Assembly (NCBI GenBank): GCA_016802295.1
Contig: JAESIW010000020.1
Coordinates: 2,308,120 to 2,372,119, forward strand
Length of the DNA stretch: 64,000 nucleotides
DNA from: Brachionus rotundiformis
Taxonomy: Eukaryota; Rotifera; Eurotatoria; Ploima; Brachionidae
Reading direction: 5' to 3'
Positions within the stretch are counted from its first letter, which is position 1, and each line of letters starts with the position of its first letter. Made by a program: the position numbers and the translations under genes. Shown piece by piece: positions 11,820 through 23,100 of the stretch. Below the pieces are notes generated by a model that did no database searches, was not told the origin of the DNA, and worked only from the letters and a program-made list of their open reading frames with translations.

Positions 11820-14795
11820 TTAAATAATTGACGCATTCGTGAATTTTGTGTTGTTCGACGATTGAGGCGAAGATGAATTTGAATTCGAGGTAGACGAGGC
11901 TGTCGACGAAGACAACAGCAAGCTTGTCGAAGTGTTTTGTACATTTGGTATGCAGTGACTGTTTTGAATTTGGTGATAACCATGACTATTGACAGCATTG
12001 ACATTTTGGTTAAGTGTTCTATATGGTCTACCAATGGTTGACGGAATTTCGCAGTAAACATGGTCGTTTTGATTGCCTACAATTCCAACTTTTTGACTAT
12101 TGGCAGGAATAATCAGAGCTGCATTATTTGGATTTTGGTAACAATTGTACACATCATAAGACACATAAGCCTGCTCACTTGGCACTGTATTCGATACAAT
12201 TCCAAAGTGAGAAAACGAAGCCGGAGAAGACGAGGCCAAGTCAGCGTTGTTCACGGCAGGCTTGAACCTCCACTCTCCCATTTTGTTCGGAGACATGGTC
12301 ATTGCATCGTTGTTGTTCTTAAGACTAGACAAAGTGCTTGACACTGTGCTAGAATCGCCCACGGCGTAATGGCCTTGGCCTTGGTGTATTATAAATCTTG
12401 GATTTCCAATGGTATTTTGTCCGATTAAGCAACAACATTTGTTCTCCGAATTGTTAGCCAACTCGATTGGTTTTTTATCAACTGTGCTTGATAGAACACC
12501 ACCTTGGTATATGCCTCTTCGAGTAGCTTGTGAACCTAGGCTATTTGCGCACAAAGTTCCTGAATAGAGATTTTTTTTCAAATTTTTTTCACTCAATCGA
12601 CATTTAAGTACATAAAAATATAAAAATATAATTAAAATGAGTATGAAAACGACCAATATGATTAATATAGTTATCATTAGATTAGAACTTGTGTTCAAAT
12701 AATCAAATGTTTGACTCTCTTGGTTTAAATGTTGATTTTTGACCAGAGCTGTCTGATGAGTCGGCTGAACTTTAATGGCAAACTCATCCTCAAGTAGCTG
12801 GGCATCGCGGCAATATTTATCATAGCCCTGTTGTCTAATAATACTTATACAAATAGTGTATTTAGTGTTAAATGATAAATTGTCTAGTTTGAAATTTCGC
12901 TTTGATTTTTCGACTAGAAAATTTGACAAGTCCGCACTTGAGTTTGGCTTCGAGTAGGTCAACTTGAAGCCGCGTATGTCATCAGTTAGTTCTTTGTCCA
13001 GTGTCCAGTCGACTAGGACAGAGTTTGATATTACTTTTAGGTTAATGTTGCTAATGCGGGCTATTTGGGTTGGCTTGGTGGCCACCAATTGCAAATGCTT
13101 TTCGCCATTTGAACATTTTGACTGATTGGCATTCATACATGTGAACTCATCGGCTCCCATAGCCGAAAATCTCCTCTTCTCTCCACTCTCAAGCTCACAT
13201 TGCCACTGAATGTAGCTAAACATATCCTTATCTAAATTTTCCCTGGTCCATTGGTACAATGGTCGCAAGCGACAATCACAGTACAATGGATTTTGGCTTA
13301 GGGATATGCTTTTTAAATTATTTGACTTAAGCAAATTGTTGTTAAATGTGCAAAGATTATTATTAGATAAATCGAGTTCATTTAAGTTGTTTAGTACATG
13401 CTCATCTTCGAGTACTATTTTGGATATTTGGTTACTTTGTGCATCCAAATTGGTCAATGTTGTAAACACACTTTTAAACATGTTCATGTCCAATTCTTCA
13501 ATTTGGTTAAATCCTATCTTAACTCGTTCCAACCGATCGAATTTATTCAAACAAATTAATTGATTTGATTTTAGTTTATTGTATTGTAGGCTTATGTTGA
13601 CTAATGTTGAATGAATGCCATCAAAAGTTAGCTGATTTAGCTTGTCGAACTGATCCAGGCTGTTTTTGTCTAAGACTAGATTGGTCAGGCTGTTTAGACT
13701 TTTGAATAGTGCATTTGGCAAATATTTGATGCCATTACGAGCCAAATTTAATCTTTGCAAGCCATAAAGGCCTTGGAAGACAAATTTTGAGTCGTTGTCA
13801 AATTCAATCGAATTGCCCTGCAGGTTAAGCGATTCGAGAGAATTTGATTTACTGAACATAAAATTATCCAATTTGTTTATTAGATTAAAATCCAAATTGA
13901 GCTCGCCGAGAGCGGGCAAATTTTGAACAAATTTTAAATTATATGAATTTAACTCGTTATTTTGTAAAAGAAGTTCTTTTAGGGTTTTGTTGAATGAACT
14001 AAAGGCATTAGAGTCTATTTGTCTGAGTCCGTTATATGAAAGGTCTAATCTGGCCAACTCGGGCGAAATGCTGTACCCGAAAGAGTTGATGTTTAGTATT
14101 TTGATTATGTTCTGGGACAAGCTGAGAACTCTTAGTTGTTTGAAAGAGAGAAGACTGAGAGCCTCGGTCGGTACTGATTGTAACAAGTTGCCGTCTAGGT
14201 ACAACTCTTTCAGGTTGTTTTTAAGGCCGTCGAAGGCGTCTGGTTCTATTTTTTCCATGGAGCAAAATTTCAAGCTTAGTAGTTCGAGACGATTTAAGCG
14301 CTTCAGAATTGAAGAGTCTAGCTTTTTTACATAGAATCCCTTGAGTTTAAGAGTGTTCAAATTGCGTAGATTAGCTATTGCTTTTGGCATGCCGGCCATT
14401 GAAGGCTCAATGTCGTATTCTTGATAGGTGTTCAGAATTGAATCTAGCCATAACTCTTCTAAGTTGTTCTCTAGCTTGGTGAATGTTTTTGGTTCGATTG
14501 ACTCAATCGGATTACCATTCAGGAACACTTTTTTGACTTTAATGCGCGAAAAGCTGTTCGAATTTAGAGATTTTATTTTATTATCAGACAAAACAAGTTC
14601 GTCGTAGATAACATTATTTTTGCTGAACATGGGCACTTCGGTCAAACCACGACGTGCACAATAAATATAATTTGTGTTGTCTTCGCGAATACCCGATTGG
14701 CATATTTGAGAGAATGACTGGTGTCCAGCAAAAAATTGACTTTTTGTCGTACCTATTAAGGTTAAAAGTACTAAAAATTTTGATAACGATTCCAT
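11820..14795 (-). CDS. LRR + fibronectin type III single-pass transmembrane receptor
   Basis: One uninterrupted 991-residue frame. An N-terminal signal peptide (MESLSKFLVLLTLIGTTKS) precedes a short cysteine-containing LRRNT-like segment and roughly 15-16 leucine-rich repeats of the LxxLxLxxNxI type. A cysteine-rich LRRCT cap begins NPLYCDCRLRPLYQWTREN. A fibronectin type III domain follows at about residues 585-670, then a transmembrane helix (ITILIILVVFILILIIFLYF) near residues 705-725, and a cytoplasmic tail of about 265 residues rich in Ser and Asn. The tail ends in Ser-Ile-Ile, which fits a class I PDZ ligand. The layout resembles FLRT, LRFN and other neuronal adhesion receptors, so a role in cell recognition is inferred; I cannot assign an orthologue. 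It has no introns although its neighbours do, and its 5' side faces a 12.6-kb gene desert. Confidence 0.92.
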   Translation of the reverse strand: MESLSKFLVLLTLIGTTKSQFFAGHQSFSQICQSGIREDNTNYIYCARRGLTEVPMFSKNNVIYDELVLSDNKIKSLNSNSFSRIKVKKVFLNGNPIESIEPKTFTKLENNLEELWLDSILNTYQEYDIEPSMAGMPKAIANLRNLNTLKLKGFYVKKLDSSILKRLNRLELLSLKFCSMEKIEPDAFDGLKNNLKELYLDGNLLQSVPTEALSLLSFKQLRVLSLSQNIIKILNINSFGYSISPELARLDLSYNGLRQIDSNAFSSFNKTLKELLLQNNELNSYNLKFVQNLPALGELNLDFNLINKLDNFMFSKSNSLESLNLQGNSIEFDNDSKFVFQGLYGLQRLNLARNGIKYLPNALFKSLNSLTNLVLDKNSLDQFDKLNQLTFDGIHSTLVNISLQYNKLKSNQLICLNKFDRLERVKIGFNQIEELDMNMFKSVFTTLTNLDAQSNQISKIVLEDEHVLNNLNELDLSNNNLCTFNNNLLKSNNLKSISLSQNPLYCDCRLRPLYQWTRENLDKDMFSYIQWQCELESGEKRRFSAMGADEFTCMNANQSKCSNGEKHLQLVATKPTQIARISNINLKVISNSVLVDWTLDKELTDDIRGFKLTYSKPNSSADLSNFLVEKSKRNFKLDNLSFNTKYTICISIIRQQGYDKYCRDAQLLEDEFAIKVQPTHQTALVKNQHLNQESQTFDYLNTSSNLMITILIILVVFILILIIFLYFYVLKCRLSEKNLKKNLYSGTLCANSLGSQATRRGIYQGGVLSSTVDKKPIELANNSENKCCCLIGQNTIGNPRFIIHQGQGHYAVGDSSTVSSTLSSLKNNNDAMTMSPNKMGEWRFKPAVNNADLASSSPASFSHFGIVSNTVPSEQAYVSYDVYNCYQNPNNAALIIPANSQKVGIVGNQNDHVYCEIPSTIGRPYRTLNQNVNAVNSHGYHQIQNSHCIPNVQNTSTSLLLSSSTASSTSNSNSSSPQSSNNTKFTNASII

Positions 14796-14931
14796 TTTTG
14801 TTTCTTATTTATGCTTATTTTATCAAAATTTGTTCATTGTATCTAAATAATAGTAAAAATTGATTTTAAAAATTATGTCCTTGTATTTTAAATTATTAAA
14901 AAAAGAGCAGAAAATTTTGAAATTCAATCAA

Positions 14932-14993
14932 CGTAGGCTACATTATTGTAGCTACAATCTACAATGTAGACTACATAATTGTAGCTACATTCT
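14932..14993. repeat. palindromic GTAGCTAC repeat cluster, copy 1
   Basis: The segment consists almost entirely of short elements such as TTGTAGCTACAA and CTACAATGTAG in alternating orientation, making overlapping inverted repeats. It shares a core closely similar to GTAGCTACRATCTACAATRTAG with the cluster at 16738-16794. Confidence 0.8.
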
Positions 14994-16042
14994 GTTACTT
15001 AGTGAATTTGGGTAAAAAGCTATAGTAATGAGAAGTTAGAAAAAAATAATCGTTGAAGATATAAAATCTGATAGCACAATGAGAGGGACTCCTACAAGCC
15101 AAAGTGTGATACAATAAATGATAATAGAAATCTATTGTGCGAGAGTAATTTTTTTGCATATAAAATTGAGTTGGATTGAATTATACGACTATTAATTAAA
15201 TAAGATTTTATTTTACTTAAAATATAAAAAAAATCGCTCTTATCAGTTATGAACTAAATTTGCTTGTCAGTTGCTGCTTATATTTCAATTCCAATAATAG
15301 AAAACTAATTTATATTTATTTTCTAATTAATTTTAAAGTCGACTGAATTCTTGTATATCTAATGGACAATTTAGTCGACCTTTTTAAGCATGTGAATTCA
15401 TCAAGAGCTCTCAAATGTTCGAAAAACTGAAAAAACGTGTGTTCATAAACATCTAATTAAAACCGGAACTATCTAACGGAAACAATTTATGCAATCATAA
15501 ACATTGCACTTGAAGTCCAAATATTTTAGTAGCTGCTAAAACTTAGACCTGAAACAATCTTGTTTGCCTAGTTAATACATTTTAAGATATCTAATACCAT
15601 GTTAAAAAAATACCGTTTTATAAATAAATACTGTTTTTTTTTGTTGATAAACTCGCCTTACACTTTCTTCACAATCAAAGTGACATATCAGTTTTAATAA
15701 TTAAATGTGTTAGCAAAACTTGAGAACGTTCAGTTAACATTTTTATTTGCCTACACACAGCTCACTACTCTACCTACTCTACACTACTCGTAGATTCATT
15801 GACATTAAATTTAGAAATTTTCGGTGAATTAATTTTTATCATCGTAGTAGAAAAACAAAGGGCTATTTGATCCATTTGAAATGATGCGATTAGAAAAAGA
15901 GAAAGAGAGAATATAAAAAAATAAATCCAGTTGTTGATCCACTCTGTCATTAATCGTGGTTGAATATAAATTTTATTTTTCATGTGACTTTTAATTAATT
16001 AATATAAATTTATTCTGATTCTTAAACGAAAGAATTCGATTG

Positions 16043-16070
16043 ATCCATCCATCCATCAATCAATCAATCA
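16043..16070. repeat. tetranucleotide simple repeat (ATCC)3(ATCA)4
   Basis: Three ATCC units are directly followed by four ATCA units, read straight from the sequence. This is an ordinary microsatellite. Confidence 0.95.
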
Positions 16071-16737
16071 TATCGATCTAAATAATCAATAATAAAACAG
16101 TAAATATTGAATGTTCCGTTTTATTAATAAATAAGAAATTCTTACGTGATATATTTACTTTGAAGGCAGATTTAGGACGGAGTGTAACACGTTACAAAGC
16201 TGAGTACCATGCTATAACGGATTAAAGAAAAGTTTAAATAAAACGGCTCGTATTTATAGAGCTTTGAAAGTATAAAATTGAATAATAGCCTTTAGTTTAA
16301 ATCTATAATAGAAACAAATTGGGGCTATTTTATTTTTGGTGTTATCATCTTTGATCTGAACTATAAACATACTCGTTGATAACAAAATAATAAAATAAAA
16401 TTTGCCTATCAGCTACTTGACTATTTAAAGTCTAATCGAACATCTCTAAGTCTAACTCTGAACAAAAATAGCCGATGCTATAGCTTTTTTCCTACCTATT
16501 CGCTAATTTCTATCGTTTGATGATCTATAATCAATATATAAATTTTATCTAGCCTTAGCAATCTATTACATGCTCCAAAAGCGAGAAAAAATTAATTAAA
16601 TATGCGCGCTCTAATCAAAGTGTTAACATTTCAATGACATTGTGATTGAATAAACTTTTTGTTTATTTGTTACATAATATTGATTGATTGATAATTTTAC
16701 ACATAGGTGCTTTCGACATGCTACTTTTAGATTTTAT

Positions 16738-16794
16738 CTACAATTGTAGCTACAATGCGTAGCTACGATCTACAATATGTAGCTACAATTGTAG
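16738..16794. repeat. palindromic GTAGCTAC repeat cluster, copy 2
   Basis: The cluster begins and ends with the palindrome CTACAATTGTAG and contains GTAGCTACGATCTACAATAT between. It is the same family as the cluster at 14932-14993, 1.8 kb away, and the identical outer palindromes make the whole block a large inverted repeat. Confidence 0.85.
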
Positions 16795-19589
16795 AAAAGT
16801 TTGAGATTTATAAACGCTACCATATGAACTAGTGTGGATACGAGTGTTGTAAAATTAAGATGCTCAGATTCCCAGACTAGCAAACTGTTGAATTAGCACT
16901 CCGACAAAATTGAATATTGTTAAAATTTTTTCCATCTCATTCGCATCGAAACAACAAAAAGGCTATCTAAGAATTTTATCTTAATAGAAAAATATTTCTC
17001 TATCTCGAATAAACACATATTAATTCAATTAAGATTGCAAATTTTCTAAACTAGGCCTATCTGTATTTGCATTTAACTTGGACTAAATTGAATAAATTAA
17101 TTTCGAATCCCCAAGAACTGCCTAGACATTCGAGTGTTGTGAATTTAAAAGACCAGAACTAATGTAAATCAAATGTGTTCTTGTTTAGTTTGGTCTAAGA
17201 CTACTTGAATATTGAAATGGAAATTAAATGTCTTAACATGAAATTGATTTGATGCTATCGCAACTTTGTTCTTGAAAAATTAATTCGATTGCGACTCAAT
17301 GGTTTTATCTTTGAGAGCACTCGAAACTAAATCATTTATGTCCAAGTTTATCATAGCCTAAAGCTCATAAATCAATCTTAATTTTATCTGCTACTATACC
17401 TGAAATTCCTGATTCTAAATAAATTAATATGAAATTAAATATTCGTCATTTAGACTTATACAAATAACGTCAGTTTACCTTTTATTAATAAAATAATAAT
17501 TCTATTGTTTGCTTTCTAATCATAGGAATTTAAATTTGAATTTAAAATTGGTGTTAATATCCAATAAAGTTGAGCATCCTGTTACAAAAATTTATTTCCT
17601 AATGGTCCAACACGACTCTTTAGAGAAATTTAAATTCCCTTTAATTCAACGTAAACTTTACGTGTCACAAATATATTTTAATTAATTCAAACTTAGCACT
17701 TGAAGATGAATATCCAATGAACCATGATCAACCTGTCTTGACACATATCATTTAAAATTGAAAGCTTATTAGTGCATTTATTATATTGCCTATATGATAA
17801 AAATTGGATTCTTTTTGTTTTTCTAAGTTCTAATTTGTTTTACTTTTTATCTTTTTTTTTAGAACCTAAATTAAATGGAATATGTAGTTTAAAAGTACTT
17901 AATAGTACTGATCAGGATTTTTTATATTAATAAAAAATTGAAAACAAAAATATTAATTTGTTTTATTTAATACGTATTTTTTTAGCATAAAATTTATATT
18001 TAATGATTATATCCTATTTAATAAATAATAAAATATCTTTTATATTTTATTTGATGGTTAATGGTTATATTAAAAAAATCTAAATTTTGAATTATTTGCT
18101 TAAAATGTAATTGATGACAGTAGCTAAGCTTCTTATTAATCAGCCAGCTTATCTAAATGTTAAATTAGATCTGCACATGGGCGCTTAATTTTTTCAATAC
18201 CAAGAAATTGGAAAAATTTAACAATAACAAAATAAAAACTGCGTTAAAACTCAAGTCCTACCTATTATTAACAAAAATAAATATCTTGATTTAATAAGAA
18301 ATCATTCCCGAACACTGGTTCAACTTGTTAAATAATTGTAAAAATTTGACAAAATAAGTAATTATTTAAATACAATTATAACTTTAAGGCTTTATATTGA
18401 GTTTCAGAAAATGGCGAAAAATTATTTAATAATAGAAGAATAATTTTGAAATTTTGTCACTTCATCTGCCGGAAAATAATTTAAGTAGTATAATTAAAAG
18501 TAAAAAACTTTACGATTAAAATTAATTAAACAGTTAAAACGAATTTATTTCTCTTAACCGAGTCAGCTCGTTTAATAAAAAAAATCTATATTTTTGTTGT
18601 TGACTTGCGGAAAAATATCCAAGTTACATAAGTGACTCTAAAACAGGAAAAATAAATCTAATCTTAAATGGTAATAAGATGTAAATTTTGCTGATTCAGT
18701 GCAAAATCTGAAAACTTATTAATAAATAAGAAAATTGAGGAACAAAATATGCAAAAATTCTCTGTCATAAACAACAGAAAGTTAATGTTTATTTAATGTT
18801 TTAGTTTCGCATGGATACGTTTGGTTTAGTTCAAGAGTTATTGAGCTCTGAATTCTTTAGGTTTTATACAACTTAAAAATGGTATTTTATTATTCTTAAG
18901 ATTCTTGAAAAACAACATAAAAAATATATTATTTTTATAAGACTAATTGAGCCAAAGGCCAAGTATAACGTTTTTATGATTTTTCGAATAAATGCCATTC
19001 TTGATTCTAAATTATTCTTATCAATCAATGATATAAATCCCCAATGAATGTTATATAATAAATATTTTTAGTTCTAATAGAATATAATAAGCTTATAAAA
19101 TTTCTTAAGCTTCATTATTGCATATGCAATTACAAAGCCGAGTTATTACACTTAGCTCAATTTAAATTAGCCGGTATCATGCAAATCCCCTGTTTTGAAT
19201 TTAAATAATTTCAATTTATTTGATAATTAAGTCCGTAATATGCGTTCACAAGCTTGACTAATAGCACTTTAAATGAATAAATTTTACGGCTTCTTGTGTA
19301 ACTAATCCGATACCTGGCGCATTTACTTTTTGGGATTAGGCTGGGTCTTGAGAATCAGATGATCCGATTCCAAAGTGGATTACAGTCGGGTACAAACAAA
19401 CATGTAGAGAAGCAATCAACTGCAGTTAAACTACTCAGGCATGGCAATATTTGGCCAACTTAAATTTTAAAAACTCTAGATTAACTACATTTTTTATTAT
19501 TTTTTATCTCAATAAAATATTAAAGTTTTAATACCAAAAATAAGAAACATCTTTTTAAATCTTATATTCACCAAAATATATCTTATTAG

Positions 19590-20179
19590 ATGAATAAAAA
19601 TCTTCAGGTAGTCAAACTAAATCAAACTAAAATTGACTCTGATCACATCATATTTCGACAAATGCTTTGTTATTATAACTTAAATACAGCAAAAGTCAAA
19701 ATCTCTTTACAAAAAATCCAACATAAATTTTTGAAATTAATCAGATACTTCCCTATTAAAACTTTAATTAAAAGGTCCATAATACTTTAAAATTAGAAAA
19801 TACAGAAGAGAGATCGAACAGGCAATTCTTAAAATTTTTGCCGTACAAATTTAAGGAAGATCTGTTTGCAAAAGAGATACACAGCTACTGGACAACACAT
19901 TTACCAAACACAAAAAAATTCGAAACTCCTTTGGACCAAGAAAGCAAGGTTCCATTTTTTATCATTTTTTTGTTCACATATGACAAAAAAATAATATTTA
20001 AAAATTTAAAAAAATTGAAATTTAGTTATTTTCCATATAAATTAGTCAATATCAAACTAAGCAAAGCAAACTTGGCGGGAACTAATTCAGAAAACACGTC
20101 TTTGAGAAGCAATCAACTGAAACTTATCTTTAAAGCTTACGGTTCAAACAGCCGATGCTACTCAAGCCTTAATCTCTAG
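19590..20179 (+). pseudogene. possible decayed LINE reverse transcriptase C-terminus
   Basis: Two frames, 19590-19790 and one open from about 19772 to 20179, read as one protein tail if a frameshift is allowed near 19780. The first contains LQKIQHKFLKLIRYFPIKT. The second contains LENTEERSNRQFLKFL and later FAKEIHSYW...TPLD. The order 'KIQHKFLK..., EER-type helix, TPL tail' resembles the C-terminal region of CR1/RTE/I-type LINE polymerases. There is no polymerase core nearby, so it would be a 5'-truncated and frameshifted copy. The resemblance is weak and judged by eye; it could be chance or an unknown gene remnant. Confidence 0.33.
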
Positions 20180-23100
20180 TTGAATTGATTCTAACAATTG
20201 TTTAATTCATAAATGATAAAGTTTATTTTTAAAAAAAGCTTAGTCCATCTCGACGAACAACTTCAAACAAATAGTATAAACATTGCTCACAGTTGCCAGC
20301 AATAAATCGATAAGCTTTCAAAATTACAAATTAATGCTTTCTAAAAACTAAATGGTTTCGCTTCCCTATTTTTACAAGCACTTTAAGTTATTTTCATTAA
20401 ATTAACCGGTAAAAAACAAAAAAATTAATTTAATTTTTAGCCAGCATTCAAACGGAAACTATTATCGGACTTTTTTTTCACCACTTACTCATCATAGGTA
20501 GATGGCTCATTAGAAATAAAAAAAAAATTTAATTGAAAATAGCCCCAACATAGAAAAATTTAAATCCGAATTTGTATCCGTAAACAAAACAAAAATAACA
20601 AGTTAAAAACACATTTTAAAACAATACGGAAGCTGAATATATTGTTTTATAATTAAGAGTAATTTGATCCCTCTTAGCTTCATTAAGAGTGAAATAAATT
20701 GAAATTAGGAACTATTAGTATACTGGCTAATTGCACTAAAAAAATAATTAATTGTTTTTTAACGATTTTTAAATTTATAAGGCTTATAGGAAAGCCCGTG
20801 AAATTCAGCAGACTCAAGTTGATAAAATCTGTATCTTATCTCCGGTTTTGGCTAAATATCGAATAAATAAACTATCGATATCTAGCCGATCAATCAGCAC
20901 AATATATACCATGACACTATCTTGATCGAGCCTGGATAAACACAACTTAGGGTGTTTACGCAATTGCTCATGTAAAGCTAATATTTAAATTTATGACTTT
21001 GGATCGGAAATGGGAAACGCACACGATAAGAAATAATGTTGTAAATTTTATTAGCCCTAACCGGGAATAATGTGAAACTGATACTATTCACATTGATTAG
21101 ATGAGAATATTTTGCCATTCTCATACGGGAATTGCATTGATAAAATGAAAACAATTGAATTTGTTCTACTTGGTGCATTTTAGAATACTTTAATGTGAGT
21201 ACTCATTTGAGCATATTTTTGTTTTGAACAGATTCCGATTCCTTGTAGACTTTATATCGCGATGGTATTTCGATTAAGCTTACTTTTTTCCTCTTTTCTA
21301 ATTAATATAAATATATATATTTTTTTTTTTGAACTTCCTAATTGATAAAACGCACAATCAACTAGATGCTTATCTAGTTCGGTTCATAAAGCCGATTTAT
21401 TGCAATATTATAATACTAATATTACAAAATTTGAGCAAATAAAAACAAAAACCATTAAAAATATTAAATTTCAAAAAAAAATAAAATATAAAAATTGATA
21501 TTAAATGGACACATATTTCTTTTCTTAATTTAAAGATGTTTCAAATTATGGCAGACTATTGGGATTTTGATTTAATTTGCCATATTGGATTCAAAGGAAG
21601 CATATTTTTGAGACACTAGTCCGAAAATAGAATAAAATAAAATAAAAAAAACCATTTGCACCTTTTTATTAATCAAAAAGAGCTTCTATTTAATTAAAAG
21701 TTGAAATAAATCATATTTTCCGGAATATGATAATTATTTTTTGAAGATTAAACTTATCGTGAGCGTTTAGTGTTTAATTAAATCCTGGTGTAGTATTATA
21801 TTGAGAATCTGGCCTTAATGGTGATCAAACGAGCGCGGTCTAACTTTCACCTGCTCAAATTTTCACTTTCTAAGTATTCGAGGAAATGAGAACTATTTTC
21901 ATAAAATATTAAGATAAGAAAATAATTATATTTCTTTTTAAATCGATTTATTCGGCTATATCGATGCTGAATGATCACCTAAACCCGTACATACTCACAT
22001 TCGTTGCACACTTTTAATCTTCATAGGTGTTAAATATTTTCATTTAAAGAACATTTTGTAAATTTTTTCATTTCCGTATTTTAAGTCACGATAAATAAAT
22101 ATTAAATTGATCTATAAACTAAAAACCTTATAAATGACTTTTAATTAAATCTATTTTGAAAACGAGCTTGATAAACAAATATTTCATGGCCTAGTTTGTA
22201 TAAGAGATATACCACGGGGCTAAAACTCAATTCGAGCATTTAAATGACAATGACAGGCTAATCAAAATTATTTACACTTAAAGTGAAATTATCCTCACCT
22301 ATTGTAAAATGACTCTGGCCTATCTAGCTGATTCCGTGATATTTCTAATTCGGCCAAACGTGGTGACTAGAACAAATAAGGAAATTTAATATTTTGTAAT
22401 AACAAAAACAACAAAAAAAAGAGAAGAAAAACAGAAATTGAATTAAATGACATGAAATCTTAATTAGGAAAAAACTACTACAAATAAGCAAATTGCGTAA
22501 TAGCTTTCAATTTTTAAAATTAATTTGGCAACTCGTGCCTGCATTGAATGAAAATTTCTCTTCTTCTAATTGTGAACATTTTAAGCTCAAGTGAATCCAT
22601 TCTTAGCTGAGTTTTATATTCGCTTCTCGAATTGTGCTTGGATACAATTGATTTTCGTGAAAAAATTTAAATTTAATTTTCATTCATTATTATAGATTAT
22701 ATTTATACAATGCATTAATCACTTATTGATTTTGTTTGAATAAATTCTTAAAATAGTTTAACTTTGGTTACCAAAAATTTAATTAAATTTTTACACTTGA
22801 ATTAAATCTTAAATACTAAGAAGCTATATATACACCGTTAGCTCTCAATTGATTACTTATAGATACCTCTTCAATATTTGATTGATTCAGAACACTAAAT
22901 TCCTTAAAAATATAACCAAATTAAACTTTCAAGCATCATAAGCTTAAGTGCACTTGATCATGTCACAAAATCTTCCCAAATGAAAACCGTCACATCAACA
23001 CGTAGCATGTTTCAAAATGACTAGGAACATTTAGGTCTATTTATAAAATCCTCACTGAATCAGCTATCTTACTTAAAAATCTAAAATCCAAAGATTATCT

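Noticed and set aside
12060..14334. several frames opposite or overlapping the LRR gene
   Set aside because: They are shadows of the long - strand coding region.
15774..15983. 69-codon - strand frame with a hydrophobic stretch
   Set aside because: A single hydrophobic segment is common in translated T-rich DNA, and nothing else supports a gene.
19190..19460. GC-richer stretch examined as a possible tRNA or other small RNA gene
   Set aside because: No A-box/B-box pair or cloverleaf pairing could be found by eye.
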